In this document: piece after piece, positions 26,643-36,740 of the stretch
How the letters are laid out: every line of letters starts with the position of its first letter
Position numbering within the stretch: position 1 is the first letter of the stretch
NCBI GenBank assembly: GCA_964596105.1
Contig: CAZQRT010000001.1
Span: 1-64,000 of the forward strand
From: CAJUOR01 sp964596105
GTDB taxonomy: Bacteria; Bacillota_I; Bacilli_A; Erysipelotrichales; Coprobacillaceae
DNA: 64,000 nucleotides
Direction: 5' to 3'
Notes under the pieces: generated by a model
Databases searched by the model: none
What the model was told of the DNA's origin: nothing
The model's input: only the letters and a program-made list of their open reading frames with translations
Translations under genes and position numbers: made by a program

Positions 26643-26677
26643 AAAAAAAAGCAAAACAGAATCACTCCGCCTTGCTT
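26643..26677 (-). terminator. probable terminator of ligA
   Basis: AAGCAA and TTGCTT can pair around the last codons of ligA, followed by eight T residues on the minus strand. The stem is short, so confidence is moderate. Confidence 0.55.
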
Positions 26678-28635
26678 CTTTTTCCCTCAAGCCAGCTGAT
26701 GATGGTTTCCTCATCGATAATCGGGATGTTAAGCTGCCGGGCTTTCTGATTTTTCCCGGAGCTTGACGACAAGTCATTGTTGATGAGATAACTCGTCTTG
26801 GCGCTCACCGATCCGGTGACCTTGCCGCCCTGCTTTTCAATCTCCGCTTTCAGCGCCTGGCGGTTTGGAAAATGCTCGAGACTGCCCGTGACGCAGAAAG
26901 TCAAACCCTTTAAAAGCTCGCCGGATGATTCCATGCTTTTCGTAAAGGTGCACACCGCCCGGAGATTTTGGATCTGCTTTTGGTTTTCCTCATCTTGCAT
27001 ATAGGAGACAAACGAATCAGCCTTCACCGCGCCGATGCCGTCAATGGCCAGCAGCTCCTCTTTTGCGGCGTGGATGATCTTGTCGAGATCCTCGTGAAAA
27101 TGACCGGCGATGAGACGGGCATTGGCCAGGCCGATATTGGGAATGCCTAAAGCGTTCAGAAAAGAAGCGGCATCGGTCGCGCGGGCCCGGGTGGTCGCGT
27201 TTAGAAGATTTTGAAAGGACTTTTTCCCGAATCCCTCCATGTTTTCTATCTCGGTCTGATACCGCTCCAGATGAAACAGATCGGCAAATTCTTTAATGTA
27301 GCCGTAATCAATCAGCTTTTCCAGCGTCATCTCGGACAAGCCCGCGACATTCATCGCGTCGCGGCTGACAAAATGGGCGAAGCGCTTGAGATGTTTGGCC
27401 TGGCAGTCAGGGTTTGGGCAGTACAGGGTGCGCACCCCGTCCTCATCTTTTATTGTTGTCTCAGCGCCGCAAACCGGGCACTGCTTGGGGATTTCGGCCG
27501 GCCCGGTCTGATCGAGGTTTTCGGCGATCTGGGGAATGATCATATTCGCCTTGTAGACCGTAACGGTATCGCCTATCCCCAGCCTGAGACTTTCCAGGAT
27601 GCTGACATTATGCAGCGAGGCCCGGCTGACCGTCGTGCCTTCCAGCTCCACCGGCTCAAACACCGCGACGGGATTAATCAGCCCCGTGCGGCTCGCCGAC
27701 CAGACAATCTCTTTGATACGGGTTTCCCGGGTTTCATCAGTCCATTTAAAAGCGATGCTGTCGCGGTAAAACTTCGCCGTGCGCCCGAGACTCTGACTGT
27801 ACGACAAATCATCATAGGCTAATACCAGACCGTCGCAGGGATAAGGATTGGCGGCGATACCGGCGGTAAATCTGGCGACTTCGTCAACAATATCAGCCGC
27901 CCTGACCGCTTCGCCTTGTACAACCACAAAGCCCTGCGCCCGCAAAAAATCCATCTGGCGAAGGCGGGAATTATGAAAATCCTCATCGGCCGCCACGAGA
28001 GTGAAAGCGACAAAACGGACATGGCGCTCCCGGGTGACGCGGCTGTTGAGCAGGCGGACGGAACCGCTGCAGAGATTGCGGGGATTTTTGTATTTCTGCC
28101 CGCCTTCGATCTCCTGATTGACGCGGGCAAAATCCGCGTACGTGATGAGGGCCTCGCCGCGCACCACCAGCTCGTTTTGATAAGGGATTGTTAACGGGAC
28201 ATTCTCAAAGACCCGGGCGTTATTGGTGATGTCTTCGCCAACCTTCCCGTTGCCGCGGGTCACCGCCTGGGCGAGACGCCCGTCACGGTAGGTTAAGACG
28301 ATGGTCAGCCCGTCGAGCTTCCATGACAAAAGCCCAGTATGATCACCGAGCCACGCCTTTAATGCCTGGACATCTTTGATTTTGTCCAAAGACAGCATCG
28401 GATAAGCGTGCGCCACTTTAGAGAGTTCGCTGACCGCGGTGTCCCCCACGCGCTGGGTCGGGGAATTAGACAGCACCGTCCCGGTTTCTTTTTCCAGGTT
28501 TTCCAGTTCCTCATAGAGCTCATCATATTCGCGGTTGGACATGATCTCCTGATCGGTGCTGTAATAAGCCCTTGAGGCCTCATTCAAGATGGCGATCAAT
28601 TCCTGCATGCGCTGCTGCTGATTCAATTTCGTCAC
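26662..28635 (-). CDS. ligA: NAD-dependent DNA ligase
   Basis: Seals nicks in replication and repair using NAD. The 657-residue protein has the Ia and adenylation domains with active-site Lys in SWKLDG, the OB fold, the four-Cys zinc finger (CPVCG then CPNPDC), HhH motifs (NALGIPNIG, LLAIDGIGAVKADS) and a C-terminal BRCT domain (GLTFCVTGSLEHFPNR). The usual length is about 670. It starts one base after the tyrS stop, so the two are co-transcribed. Confidence 0.97.
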   Translation of the reverse strand: MTKLNQQQRMQELIAILNEASRAYYSTDQEIMSNREYDELYEELENLEKETGTVLSNSPTQRVGDTAVSELSKVAHAYPMLSLDKIKDVQALKAWLGDHTGLLSWKLDGLTIVLTYRDGRLAQAVTRGNGKVGEDITNNARVFENVPLTIPYQNELVVRGEALITYADFARVNQEIEGGQKYKNPRNLCSGSVRLLNSRVTRERHVRFVAFTLVAADEDFHNSRLRQMDFLRAQGFVVVQGEAVRAADIVDEVARFTAGIAANPYPCDGLVLAYDDLSYSQSLGRTAKFYRDSIAFKWTDETRETRIKEIVWSASRTGLINPVAVFEPVELEGTTVSRASLHNVSILESLRLGIGDTVTVYKANMIIPQIAENLDQTGPAEIPKQCPVCGAETTIKDEDGVRTLYCPNPDCQAKHLKRFAHFVSRDAMNVAGLSEMTLEKLIDYGYIKEFADLFHLERYQTEIENMEGFGKKSFQNLLNATTRARATDAASFLNALGIPNIGLANARLIAGHFHEDLDKIIHAAKEELLAIDGIGAVKADSFVSYMQDEENQKQIQNLRAVCTFTKSMESSGELLKGLTFCVTGSLEHFPNRQALKAEIEKQGGKVTGSVSAKTSYLINNDLSSSSGKNQKARQLNIPIIDEETIISWLEGKRSKAE

Positions 28636-28636
28636 C

Positions 28637-29866
28637 TCAGCCTTGATGCTTAAGCATGAAATAATTCTTTTTGCCGCGCCGGATAATGGTCAGTTTCTGC
28701 CCGTAGGCCTCATCCTTACTGACGACATAATTGAGATCGGTGACGCGTTTGCCGTTGACAAGCACCGAGCCGCCGGTGATAAACTCGCGGGCTTCGCGCT
28801 TGCTTTTCGCGGCCCGGCAGGCAATTAAGGCGTCAATCAGCGGCAGGGAATCTGGCGCCGCGGTTGTTTCAAAACCCTGAAAGGCCTGCTGCACCTGCTC
28901 ATAACTCAATTGGGAAATATCGCCGGAAAACAGCATCCGCGAAATCGCCAGGGCTTCCTCATAAGCTTCCCGGCCGTGAATGAAGGTGATGACTTCGCGC
29001 GCCAGGACCTGCTGGGCTTCGCGTTTTTCCGGTTGCTCCTGATGTCTTTTTTCCAGTTCGGTAATTTCATCAACAGATAAAAATGTTAAAAATTTCAAAT
29101 AATCGATGACCTTGTCATCCTCGGCGTTGATAAAGAACTGGTACATCTCGTAAGGCGAGGTTTTGTTTCTGTCCAGCCAGATCGCCTTGCCGTTGGTTTT
29201 GCCAAACTTCGTGCCGTCGCTTTTGGTCAACAGCGGCATCGTGAAGCCGTAAGCCTCCTGGCCGGTCTTCTTGCGGATCAGCTCGATGCCGGCGGTAATA
29301 TTGCCCCACTGATCCTGGCCGGCGCACTGCAGGGTGACATGGTTGTGTTCAAACAGATGCAGGAAATCCACCGCCTGCATGATCATGTAGCTGAATTCGG
29401 TATACGTGATGCCGGAATCCAGCCGCCTTTTGATGATGTCTTTGTCAAGCATGTAGTTGATATTAAAATATTTGCCGTAGTCGCGCAAAAAATCAATAAA
29501 AGAGATATCTTTGAGCCAGTCGTAGTTGTTGACAACTTCAAAGCCGAACAAATCTTCCGCCTGTTTTTTCAGGCACGCGAAGTCATGGGCGACCTGCTCA
29601 TAGGACACCATCGGGCGTTCCGCGTCGGGTTTCGGATCACCGATTAAACCGGTCCCGCCCCCTACTAAAAGGATAGGATGATGGCCGGCGTCTTTTAAGC
29701 GCTTCGAGATCAGAAATGAGGAAAAATGCCCGATGTGCAGGCTGTCCCCGGTCGGATCGGTCCCGATATAAAAAGTCATGCCGCCCGCGTTCAGCTTGTC
29801 TTTCAAATCCGGGGAGCTGACATCCTTGATCAGCCCGCGCCAGACTAACTCTTCATAAATACCCAT
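28637..29866 (-). CDS. tyrS: tyrosine--tRNA ligase
   Basis: Class I synthetase, 409 residues. HIGH-type motif is in DSLHIGHFSSF, the KMSKS-type loop reads KFGKTN, and tyrosine-binding residues are in QCAGQDQWGN. A C-terminal S4 RNA-binding domain follows (LIACRAAKSKREAREFITGG). Only 54 bases separate it from the CcpA-like gene upstream and they hold a terminator, so there is no room for the T-box leader often found on tyrS. Ribosome site AAAGGAGG. Confidence 0.96.
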   Translation of the reverse strand: MGIYEELVWRGLIKDVSSPDLKDKLNAGGMTFYIGTDPTGDSLHIGHFSSFLISKRLKDAGHHPILLVGGGTGLIGDPKPDAERPMVSYEQVAHDFACLKKQAEDLFGFEVVNNYDWLKDISFIDFLRDYGKYFNINYMLDKDIIKRRLDSGITYTEFSYMIMQAVDFLHLFEHNHVTLQCAGQDQWGNITAGIELIRKKTGQEAYGFTMPLLTKSDGTKFGKTNGKAIWLDRNKTSPYEMYQFFINAEDDKVIDYLKFLTFLSVDEITELEKRHQEQPEKREAQQVLAREVITFIHGREAYEEALAISRMLFSGDISQLSYEQVQQAFQGFETTAAPDSLPLIDALIACRAAKSKREAREFITGGSVLVNGKRVTDLNYVVSKDEAYGQKLTIIRRGKKNYFMLKHQG

Positions 29867-29881
29867 TGTGATTCCTCCTTT

Positions 29882-29915
29882 AAAAAAAGGATTTCATCCC
29901 TTCCGGACGAAATCC
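29882..29915 (-). terminator. intrinsic terminator between the CcpA-like gene and tyrS
   Basis: GGATTTCGTCC pairs with GGGATGAAATCC around a short loop, followed by seven T residues. It directly precedes the tyrS ribosome site, so tyrS is read through this hairpin or from a promoter inside the regulator gene. Confidence 0.88.
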
Positions 29916-29920
29916 GATTG

Positions 29921-30922
29921 TCATTTCGTAGAATCCCGGCGAATCAAAAGGTGCCGGACCGTTACTTCTTTGGTTTCAATCTCCTCATTGTTTAAGATTT
30001 TCGTCAGCAGCCTTAGCGCCAGCGCCCCCATGTTGTAAACCGGGATGTTCACGCTGGTCAGGGTCGGATTGCACATGATGCCGTACGACGTGTTCATCAT
30101 GCCGACGACTTCCATGTCCTCAGGAACCCGTATGCCGTTTTCCCGGGCCGCGTTGATGACCGCCACGCCTTCTTTGTCATAGCCCGCGATCACGACCTGC
30201 GGGCAGTGAGTTTTGAAGTAGTCGAGGAAAAACGGATAGCTTTCCTCATAGCGCGTGGAGACATCGCAGGCGTTCGCCTCATCGAAATGCAAATCATGGG
30301 CGCGGTAGGCATCGGCGATTCCGCCGATGAGTTCGCTTTTTTTCAAAAGGTTCTGCATCGCCGACACAAAGACGATATCGGTGATGCCTTTGTCAAGATA
30401 ATCGCTGACAATCTGGCTGGTAATCTTTCTGGCGTCGGCGAACACCGATCCGAAGTTGTCCCCGGAGATGCGGTCCCCGATCACCACAAAAGGCATATCA
30501 TAGGCCCTGATGCGGGAAATCTCTTCCGCCAAAAGCTCGTTGTTGAAAAGAATCACGCCGTCGACCCGCGATTTCACCAGTTTTTCCACGAGATCCTCGA
30601 TCATGTTGTCCTCACCGATGTCATCGGTGGTGTGAATCGTGACATTGTATTTCAGCGTGCGGCTCGTGTCGCCAATGCCGCCGATCATATCTTTGACATG
30701 CGCAAATAAAGACTGCGGAAAAACCACCGCGATCATCGTGGTCTTGCTTTTAGCCAGGCCGCGGGCTACTTCGTTGGGTTTGAAATCCAGACGCTTGATG
30801 ACTTCCAGAACCTTTTGGCGGGTGCTCTCTTTTACCACATTGCTGCCGTTGATGACACGGCTGACCGTCGCCAGAGAAACTCCGGCTTCGCGGGAAACGT
30901 CGTAAATCGTAACTTTTTTCAC
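29921..30922 (-). CDS. ccpA: LacI-family regulator, probable catabolite control protein CcpA
   Basis: 333 residues: N-terminal LacI helix-turn-helix (TIYDVSREAGVSLATVSRVI), hinge helix (NEVARGLAKSKT) and a periplasmic-binding-like core with a C-terminal LTSVNIPVYNMG segment. The order DUF948-YtxH-regulator matches the ytxG-ytxH-ccpA neighbourhood of Bacillus, which supports CcpA over a sugar-specific repressor. Three cre-like sites occur in the window, one of them beside this transcription unit. Identification is by family and synteny, not by a search. Confidence 0.75.
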   Translation of the reverse strand: MKKVTIYDVSREAGVSLATVSRVINGSNVVKESTRQKVLEVIKRLDFKPNEVARGLAKSKTTMIAVVFPQSLFAHVKDMIGGIGDTSRTLKYNVTIHTTDDIGEDNMIEDLVEKLVKSRVDGVILFNNELLAEEISRIRAYDMPFVVIGDRISGDNFGSVFADARKITSQIVSDYLDKGITDIVFVSAMQNLLKKSELIGGIADAYRAHDLHFDEANACDVSTRYEESYPFFLDYFKTHCPQVVIAGYDKEGVAVINAARENGIRVPEDMEVVGMMNTSYGIMCNPTLTSVNIPVYNMGALALRLLTKILNNEEIETKEVTVRHLLIRRDSTK

Positions 30923-30942
30923 AGCCCGTTACAGCCCCCTTT

Positions 30943-31443
30943 CTAAGCGTCGTTTTCGCGATTGATCTCTGAAATCAGATCCTCGATCTCCTTGGCGGTC
31001 TGGTCGATATCCTCTTCAACCTCCTGGCTTTCTTCTACATCTTCGCTCTGTTCATCGGCGACGCGGTCGATGATGTCATCCACCTGATCGCTGACTTCCC
31101 CGGCCGCCTCGTTGACCTTTGAGGCCACATTCTGGTATCCTTCGGAATGAACGATACGGTCCTTTAAGTTCTCCAGGGATTCGCCCAGTTCCTCTAACTT
31201 TTCCTTCGTGGTTTCTTTGGCTTCTTCCACATCAAATTCGGCAATGGCCTTCTGCACCTTGGCGATCGTCTCGTTAATCTTGTTGACGACATCATCCATG
31301 GTCAGATCCTTGGCGCTGTCTTCGACTTCTTTCACCTTTTCCTGGATGTCTTCAACCAGCTCACTGCCTTTTTTCGGAGCGATCAGCATGCCGATAATGG
31401 TGCCGATGCCCATCCCGATTAATAATTTTGTGAATTTCATCAT
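30943..31443 (-). CDS. YtxH domain protein
   Basis: 166 residues with the YtxH signature at the N terminus: a short membrane helix containing LIGMGIGTIIGMLIAPKKGSE, then a long acidic, helical and probably coiled-coil tail (about residues 25-165). Family members are linked to the cell envelope or stress without a known activity. It lies between DUF948 and the CcpA-like gene, 29 bases after the former. Two adjacent ATG codons are possible starts, with AAGGAGAG upstream. Confidence 0.85.
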   Translation of the reverse strand: MMKFTKLLIGMGIGTIIGMLIAPKKGSELVEDIQEKVKEVEDSAKDLTMDDVVNKINETIAKVQKAIAEFDVEEAKETTKEKLEELGESLENLKDRIVHSEGYQNVASKVNEAAGEVSDQVDDIIDRVADEQSEDVEESQEVEEDIDQTAKEIEDLISEINRENDA

Positions 31444-31472
31444 CCCATCTCTCCTTATCTAAATTTTGATGA

Positions 31473-31799
31473 TCATGAATGGCGGCGATTGCTGCGCCAG
31501 CCGGCGCGGAAAGCGTTGCTGACTAAACGTATCGTGCGGCCCCAGCCGCCCGCGACCGGAGAATTGTCGTCCTGAAAAAAGTTGCTGACTCTTTCAAAAG
31601 GCGCGTTCAGCAGTTCCAGTTTGTAGTTTACGCTTTCGATCGTCTCGTTCGCCTTGCCCAGTGTCACACGCATGTCATTTAAACTGGTGTTGATCTCATC
31701 GAGGGTATTCAAAAGGCGAATAAAGACAATGCCGATGGTGATCAAGGCAAAGGCCCCCGCCACCAGTAAAATGCACAGACAAATGTCTACAGCACTCAT
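31473..31799 (-). CDS. DUF948 (YtxG-like) membrane-anchored protein
   Basis: 108 residues: one N-terminal membrane helix (CLCILLVAGAFALITIGIVF), then a helical region (LDEINTSLNDMRVTLGKANETIESV) typical of DUF948. The ATG at 31799 (MSAVDIC) follows AGAAGGGGGCGG; earlier in-frame codons precede the ribosome site. It is the first gene of the DUF948-YtxH-CcpA unit and is divergent from purA, with a 162-bp shared upstream region. Confidence 0.82.
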   Translation of the reverse strand: MSAVDICLCILLVAGAFALITIGIVFIRLLNTLDEINTSLNDMRVTLGKANETIESVNYKLELLNAPFERVSNFFQDDNSPVAGGWGRTIRLVSNAFRAGWRSNRRHS

Positions 31800-31817
31800 A
31801 CAACCGCCCCCTTCTGA

Positions 31818-33233
<1,416 letters not shown>

Positions 33234-33236
33234 GTT

Positions 33237-34655
33237 ATGACAAATGATATGATTCTGGTGCTGGATTTCGGCAGTCAGTACAATCAGCTTATCGCGAGAA
33301 GGATCCGCGAGACCGGCGTGTACAGTGAACTGAAGCCGCACACGACTAGCGCTAAAGAAATCTTAGCTTACGGCAATGTCAAGGGCATCATCTTTTCAGG
33401 CGGCCCCAACAGCGTTTATGATGAAGGGGCTTTGCGCTGTGATCCTGAGATTTTTAATCTCGGGATTCCGGTTTTAGGAATCTGCTACGGCATGCAGCTC
33501 ATCCATGACATGAACGGCGGCAGGGTGTCCCCTTCCCCTAAAAAAGAGTACGGCCGCGCCGTCATTCACGTCACTAAAAAAGGTCCNNNNNNNNNNNNNN
33601 NNNNNNNNNNNNNNNNNNNNNNNNNNNNNNNNNNNNNNNNNNNNNNNNNNNNNNNNNNNNNNNNNNNNNNNNNNNNNNNNNNNNNNGCTGAGCATAACTG
33701 GTCGATGACGCGCTTCATTGAAGAAAAGATCACTGCGATTAGAGACATGGTGAAAGGCGACAATGTCCTTCTGGCTTTGTCGGGCGGGGTTGATTCTTCG
33801 GTGACGGCGGCTTTGCTGCACCGCGCGATCGGCGATCAGCTGTACTGCATGTTTGTGGATCACGGCCTGTTGAGGAAGGGCGAAGCGGACAGCGTCATGG
33901 AGATGCTGGCGAAAAACATGAAGATCAATGTCAAAAAGATCGATGCCAAAGACCGCTACATGGCCAAGCTCAAGGGCGTGACGGATCCCGAGCAGAAGCG
34001 CAAGATCATCGGGAATGAGTTTATTTATATTTTTGATGAAGAATCGAAGAAGCTGGCGGACGGCCACAACATTAAATGGCTGGCCCAGGGCACGCTTTAC
34101 ACGGATGTCATTGAAAGCGGAACGAGTACCGCGCAGACGATCAAGTCGCATCACAATGTCGGCGGTCTGCCTAAGGATATGAACTTTAAATTAATTGAGC
34201 CGCTGAATACCCTGTTCAAAGATGAGGTGCGCGCTTTAGGTGTGGAGTTAGGACTGCCGGAGGAAATGGTCTGGCGGCAGCCTTTCCCGGGCCCGGGACT
34301 GGGCATCAGGGTTCTCGGCGAGATCACGGAGGAGAAGCTGGAAATTGTCAGAGAGTCGGACGCGATCTTGCGCGAGGAGATCGCCCGAGCGCATCTGGAC
34401 AGAGAAATCTGGCAGTATTTCACCTGCCTTCCTGATATCCGCTCGGTCGGGGTCATGGGTGATCAGCGCACTTATGATTATACCGTCGCGGTCCGCGCCG
34501 TCACCAGCATTGACGGCATGACCGGGGACTGGGCCAAGATTCCTTATGATGTGCTCAACACGATTTCCGTGCGCATTGTCAATGAGGTCAAGCATGTCAA
34601 CCGCGTGGTTTATGACATCACTTCAAAACCGCCGGCAACGATCGAGTGGGAATAA
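33237..34655 (+). CDS. guaA: GMP synthase (glutamine-hydrolysing), interrupted by an assembly gap
   Basis: Converts XMP to GMP. The N-terminal glutamine amidotransferase half shows [15 protein letters not shown] and the nucleophile Cys in GICYGMQ. The gap (33587-33686) removes the rest of that domain, including the expected His/Glu. The ATP-pyrophosphatase half starts before [14 protein letters not shown] and runs to the C-terminal dimerization domain ending PPATIEWE. The visible 438 residues against the usual ~513 mean that about 75 codons, not 33, are missing; the frame match across the gap is chance. Confidence 0.95.
   Translation: MTNDMILVLDFGSQYNQLIARRIRETGVYSELKPHTTSAKEILAYGNVKGIIFSGGPNSVYDEGALRCDPEIFNLGIPVLGICYGMQLIHDMNGGRVSPSPKKEYGRAVIHVTKKGXXXXXXXXXXXXXXXXXXXXXXXXXXXXXXXXXXAEHNWSMTRFIEEKITAIRDMVKGDNVLLALSGGVDSSVTAALLHRAIGDQLYCMFVDHGLLRKGEADSVMEMLAKNMKINVKKIDAKDRYMAKLKGVTDPEQKRKIIGNEFIYIFDEESKKLADGHNIKWLAQGTLYTDVIESGTSTAQTIKSHHNVGGLPKDMNFKLIEPLNTLFKDEVRALGVELGLPEEMVWRQPFPGPGLGIRVLGEITEEKLEIVRESDAILREEIARAHLDREIWQYFTCLPDIRSVGVMGDQRTYDYTVAVRAVTSIDGMTGDWAKIPYDVLNTISVRIVNEVKHVNRVVYDITSKPPATIEWE
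33587..33686. other. assembly gap (100 N)
   Basis: Exactly 100 ambiguous bases, the customary placeholder for a scaffold gap of unknown size, inside guaA. From the expected protein length I estimate the true span at about 225 bp. Confidence 0.95.
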
Positions 34656-34686
34656 GCGGCCGGCAGGTAAATGATCTGAATCAAGC

Positions 34687-34729
34687 AAAAAGGCATGACT
34701 GACGGCAAAAGTCAATGATGCCTTTTTTG
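34687..34729 (+). terminator. intrinsic terminator of purA-guaA
   Basis: AAAAAGGCAT and ATGCCTTTTTT pair, with an inner GACT...AGTC stem, and end in a T run about 30 bases after the guaA stop. Confidence 0.88.
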
Positions 34730-34901
34730 TGTTTAGCTATGTATTGTGCAAAAAAGTGGATTCTCTCACCTGCTGCCATGATGATTTCACTTCTCGTCTA
34801 CTTTAATTCAGCATCCAGGCTGACCCGTCCTGCTTTTTTCCGGTGTGATCTTCTTTGTCTTGTATTATAATTATCTCGTTTTGGGAAAGGTGGTTTACCT
34901 A

Positions 34902-35453
34902 ATGGCTCATGGATTATCTAGAGAAGAACAGGAAAAATTCGATATCATCAAAAATCTCGTTACGACCAGTGGCGATAAAAAGCTGGCTGCCCTTCGTCTG
35001 CATTGCACTGTTCGTAATGTCAATCTTCTCATCCAGCGTTATAAGTCTCTGGGCGAAGCGGGCTTTATCCATGGCAATAAAGGCCGGAAGCCGGCCATCG
35101 CTTTCCCTGATGAGACTAAGCAGAAAATCATCGATTTATACTGTGACCAGTATTCCAGTACTAATGTAAAACAATTCTGTGAAATCGTCAAAAAGGATCT
35201 CAATATTGATATTTCTCCTATGACTGTTCATAAATGGCTTAAAGAGATTGATGTCATATCCCCAAAAGCCCATCGTAAAACAAGAGATGAACTGAGAAAA
35301 AAGCTGTGTGAACAGCTCGAAGACTCGAGTTGTGTTAAACAGCAGAATGTCCTTAAAGAGAAAATTGCGGCGCTGGACCGCTAGGATGCTCATGCTTATT
35401 TTGAGACTTTAAACGGCTATTGCCATGTTTTTACTGATAAAAGAACTGTATAA
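34902..35453 (+). pseudogene. decayed ISNCY-like transposase
   Basis: Residues 1-160 form an N-terminal helix-turn-helix region (NKGRKPAIAFPDETKQKII, TNVKQFCEIVKKDLNIDIS) like that of ISNCY-family transposases. A TAG at 35382 ends it, but the same frame continues to 35453 with DAHAYF, ETLNGYCHVF and TDKRTV, pieces I recognise from separate parts of the DDE domain now joined. So the catalytic domain has collapsed by internal deletions. The ATG at 34902 follows GGGAAAGG. Base composition is more AT-rich than the neighbours. No terminal inverted repeats or target duplication were found. Confidence 0.75.
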
Positions 35454-35471
35454 AACAAGTTTGTCAGCCTA

Positions 35472-35500
35472 TAAAATAAAGCCGGGATATTCCCGGCCCT
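35472..35500 (-). terminator. terminator of ribU
   Basis: GCCGGGA and TCCCGGC (35481-35497) form a tight hairpin followed by a T-rich tract on the minus strand, just after the ribU stop. Confidence 0.88.
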
Positions 35501-35501
35501 T

Positions 35502-36098
35502 TTATTTTCCCGCCCAGCTTTTAAGATACGGGCTGATGCGCTTGTAAAGCAGAAAAGTGACAAGGCTGACAACACCGTTTTTAATGAGATTAAAAGGAAT
35601 AATGCCAAATATCGCCAGGCCGAAGACATTGCTCATCAAAGGATTCACCGCTTTACACATCGCGATGATATCGTTAAAAGTCATATTACCCAAAAGCTTC
35701 GTATAGAAAGGAATGATGATGGTCAAATTGGTGAGGACCGCGATCGCGGCGCAGATGATTGTCCCTAAAAGCATTCCCCGCACCGCTCCTTTTTTCGTGC
35801 GGTGATTTTGATAATACCAGACCGCCGGCAGAACGTAGGCGCAGCTTAACAGAAAGTTCTGCAGCTCCCCCGTGAACATCGTGCTGGTGCCCTTGATGGC
35901 CAGTTTGATCATCAGCTTGACGAGAATAATCCAAATCGCGTTTTGCCACCCCAAGGCGAAACCGCCGATCATCTCAGGAACCCCGGCGAAATCAAAATCC
36001 ATAAACGGCGGCATGAACGGCAGGGGAAACGACACCAGCATCAAAACCGCGCTCAAAGCTCCCATCATGGCAATCAATGCCATTCTCTTTACTTTCAC
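35502..36098 (-). CDS. ribU: riboflavin ECF transporter substrate-binding subunit RibU
   Basis: 198-residue S-component of an energy-coupling factor transporter, with five to six helices. The N-terminal MALIAMMGALSAVLML and the following FPLPFMPPFMDFDFAGVPE segment are typical of RibU. The GTG at 36098 is nine bases after AGGAGA; an ATG 15 bases downstream is an alternative. An FMN riboswitch directly upstream confirms the vitamin. The energizing EcfAAT module is not in the window. It would supply flavin for ApbE and Rnf. Confidence 0.93.
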   Translation of the reverse strand: MKVKRMALIAMMGALSAVLMLVSFPLPFMPPFMDFDFAGVPEMIGGFALGWQNAIWIILVKLMIKLAIKGTSTMFTGELQNFLLSCAYVLPAVWYYQNHRTKKGAVRGMLLGTIICAAIAVLTNLTIIIPFYTKLLGNMTFNDIIAMCKAVNPLMSNVFGLAIFGIIPFNLIKNGVVSLVTFLLYKRISPYLKSWAGK

Positions 36099-36120
36099 TT
36101 ACATTTTCTCCTTTCAAAAT

Positions 36121-36148
36121 TTAAAAGCCCCGGAAATACCGGGGCTTT
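36121..36148 (-). terminator. riboswitch-controlled terminator before ribU
   Basis: AAAGCCCCGG and CCGGGGCTTT form a 10-bp stem with T-rich flank between the FMN aptamer and the ribU ribosome site. It is the likely expression platform. Confidence 0.88.
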
Positions 36149-36156
36149 CATACCAA

Positions 36157-36268
36157 GTCTTTTACCATCCGGACTGTTACCGTCGGTTCTGGAATTTCAC
36201 CAGATCAGCCGCCAAAGCGGGTCATGGACTATCACCATCGGTAGGGAATTTCACCCTGCCCCAAAGAC
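36157..36268 (-). promoter_or_regulatory. FMN riboswitch (RFN element) of ribU
   Basis: The minus strand shows the RFN pattern: GGGGCAGGGTGAAATTCCCT, ACCGATGGTGATAGTCC, CTGGTGAAATTCCAG and ACCGACGGTAACAGTCCGGATG. The closing helix P1 pairs GTCTTT (36263-36268) with AAAGAC (36157-36162). FMN binding should favour the downstream terminator. The aptamer begins only two bases after the stop of the upstream lipoprotein gene. Confidence 0.95.
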
Positions 36269-36270
36269 AT

Positions 36271-36729
36271 TCAATTTTTCAAATAAAGTTCGATGGCACT
36301 GATTTTGTCATCCTCAAGATAGAAGCCGATGCCGCGCTGCTCATTCTCGTACGTAATCAGATGCGCATCCGCTGAGGCCGGCTCCTCTTTATACACCGCG
36401 CTGATCCTGGCGGCATCATCACCGACCTTCAGGCCATTGTCCAAAACGACGCTTTCATCCTGAAAAGAGATGGCGTGTACGCGGTGCAGATCCTTGTCAG
36501 GATAAGTGTCAATCACAAAATCATCAAACTCATACGTCTCGTCATTGCCCTCATACAGGCAGCTTTTCATCGCCGTATACTGATAATCGGCCGGCAGCGA
36601 ATCGAGAAGCCCGGCCATATCGCTGTTTAAAGCGATCACGGTGTTATCAATCTCAACCTGATCCTCGATCGTCATCTGACTCGAACAGGCCGCCAGAAGC
36701 AAAGCCAAAAGTAACAGTCCTTTTTTCAC
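36271..36729 (-). CDS. small lipoprotein of unknown function
   Basis: 152-residue precursor with a signal peptide ending in the lipobox LLAAC (Cys15). The mature part is acidic and probably extracytoplasmic; it contains DLHRVHAISFQDES and a C-terminal YENEQRGIGFYLEDDKIS. I do not recognise a family. It starts 11 bases after the transglutaminase-like gene, and ends two bases before the FMN aptamer, so both may lie on one transcript. Confidence 0.8.
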   Translation of the reverse strand: MKKGLLLLALLLAACSSQMTIEDQVEIDNTVIALNSDMAGLLDSLPADYQYTAMKSCLYEGNDETYEFDDFVIDTYPDKDLHRVHAISFQDESVVLDNGLKVGDDAARISAVYKEEPASADAHLITYENEQRGIGFYLEDDKISAIELYLKN

Positions 36730-36740
36730 ACTTGACCTCC

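Noticed and set aside
26440..26661. Extra gene between ligA and the CNNM/CorC gene
   Set aside because: Frames are short, AT-rich and lack ribosome sites; the stretch holds a promoter and the ligA terminator only.
29867..29920. T-box leader for tyrS
   Set aside because: Only 54 bases are available, with a simple terminator and no T-box core.
34845..34901. GTG start 57 bases upstream for the transposase remnant
   Set aside because: The ATG at 34902 has a well-placed GGGAAAGG, while the GTG lacks a ribosome site and the extra residues do not fit the family start.
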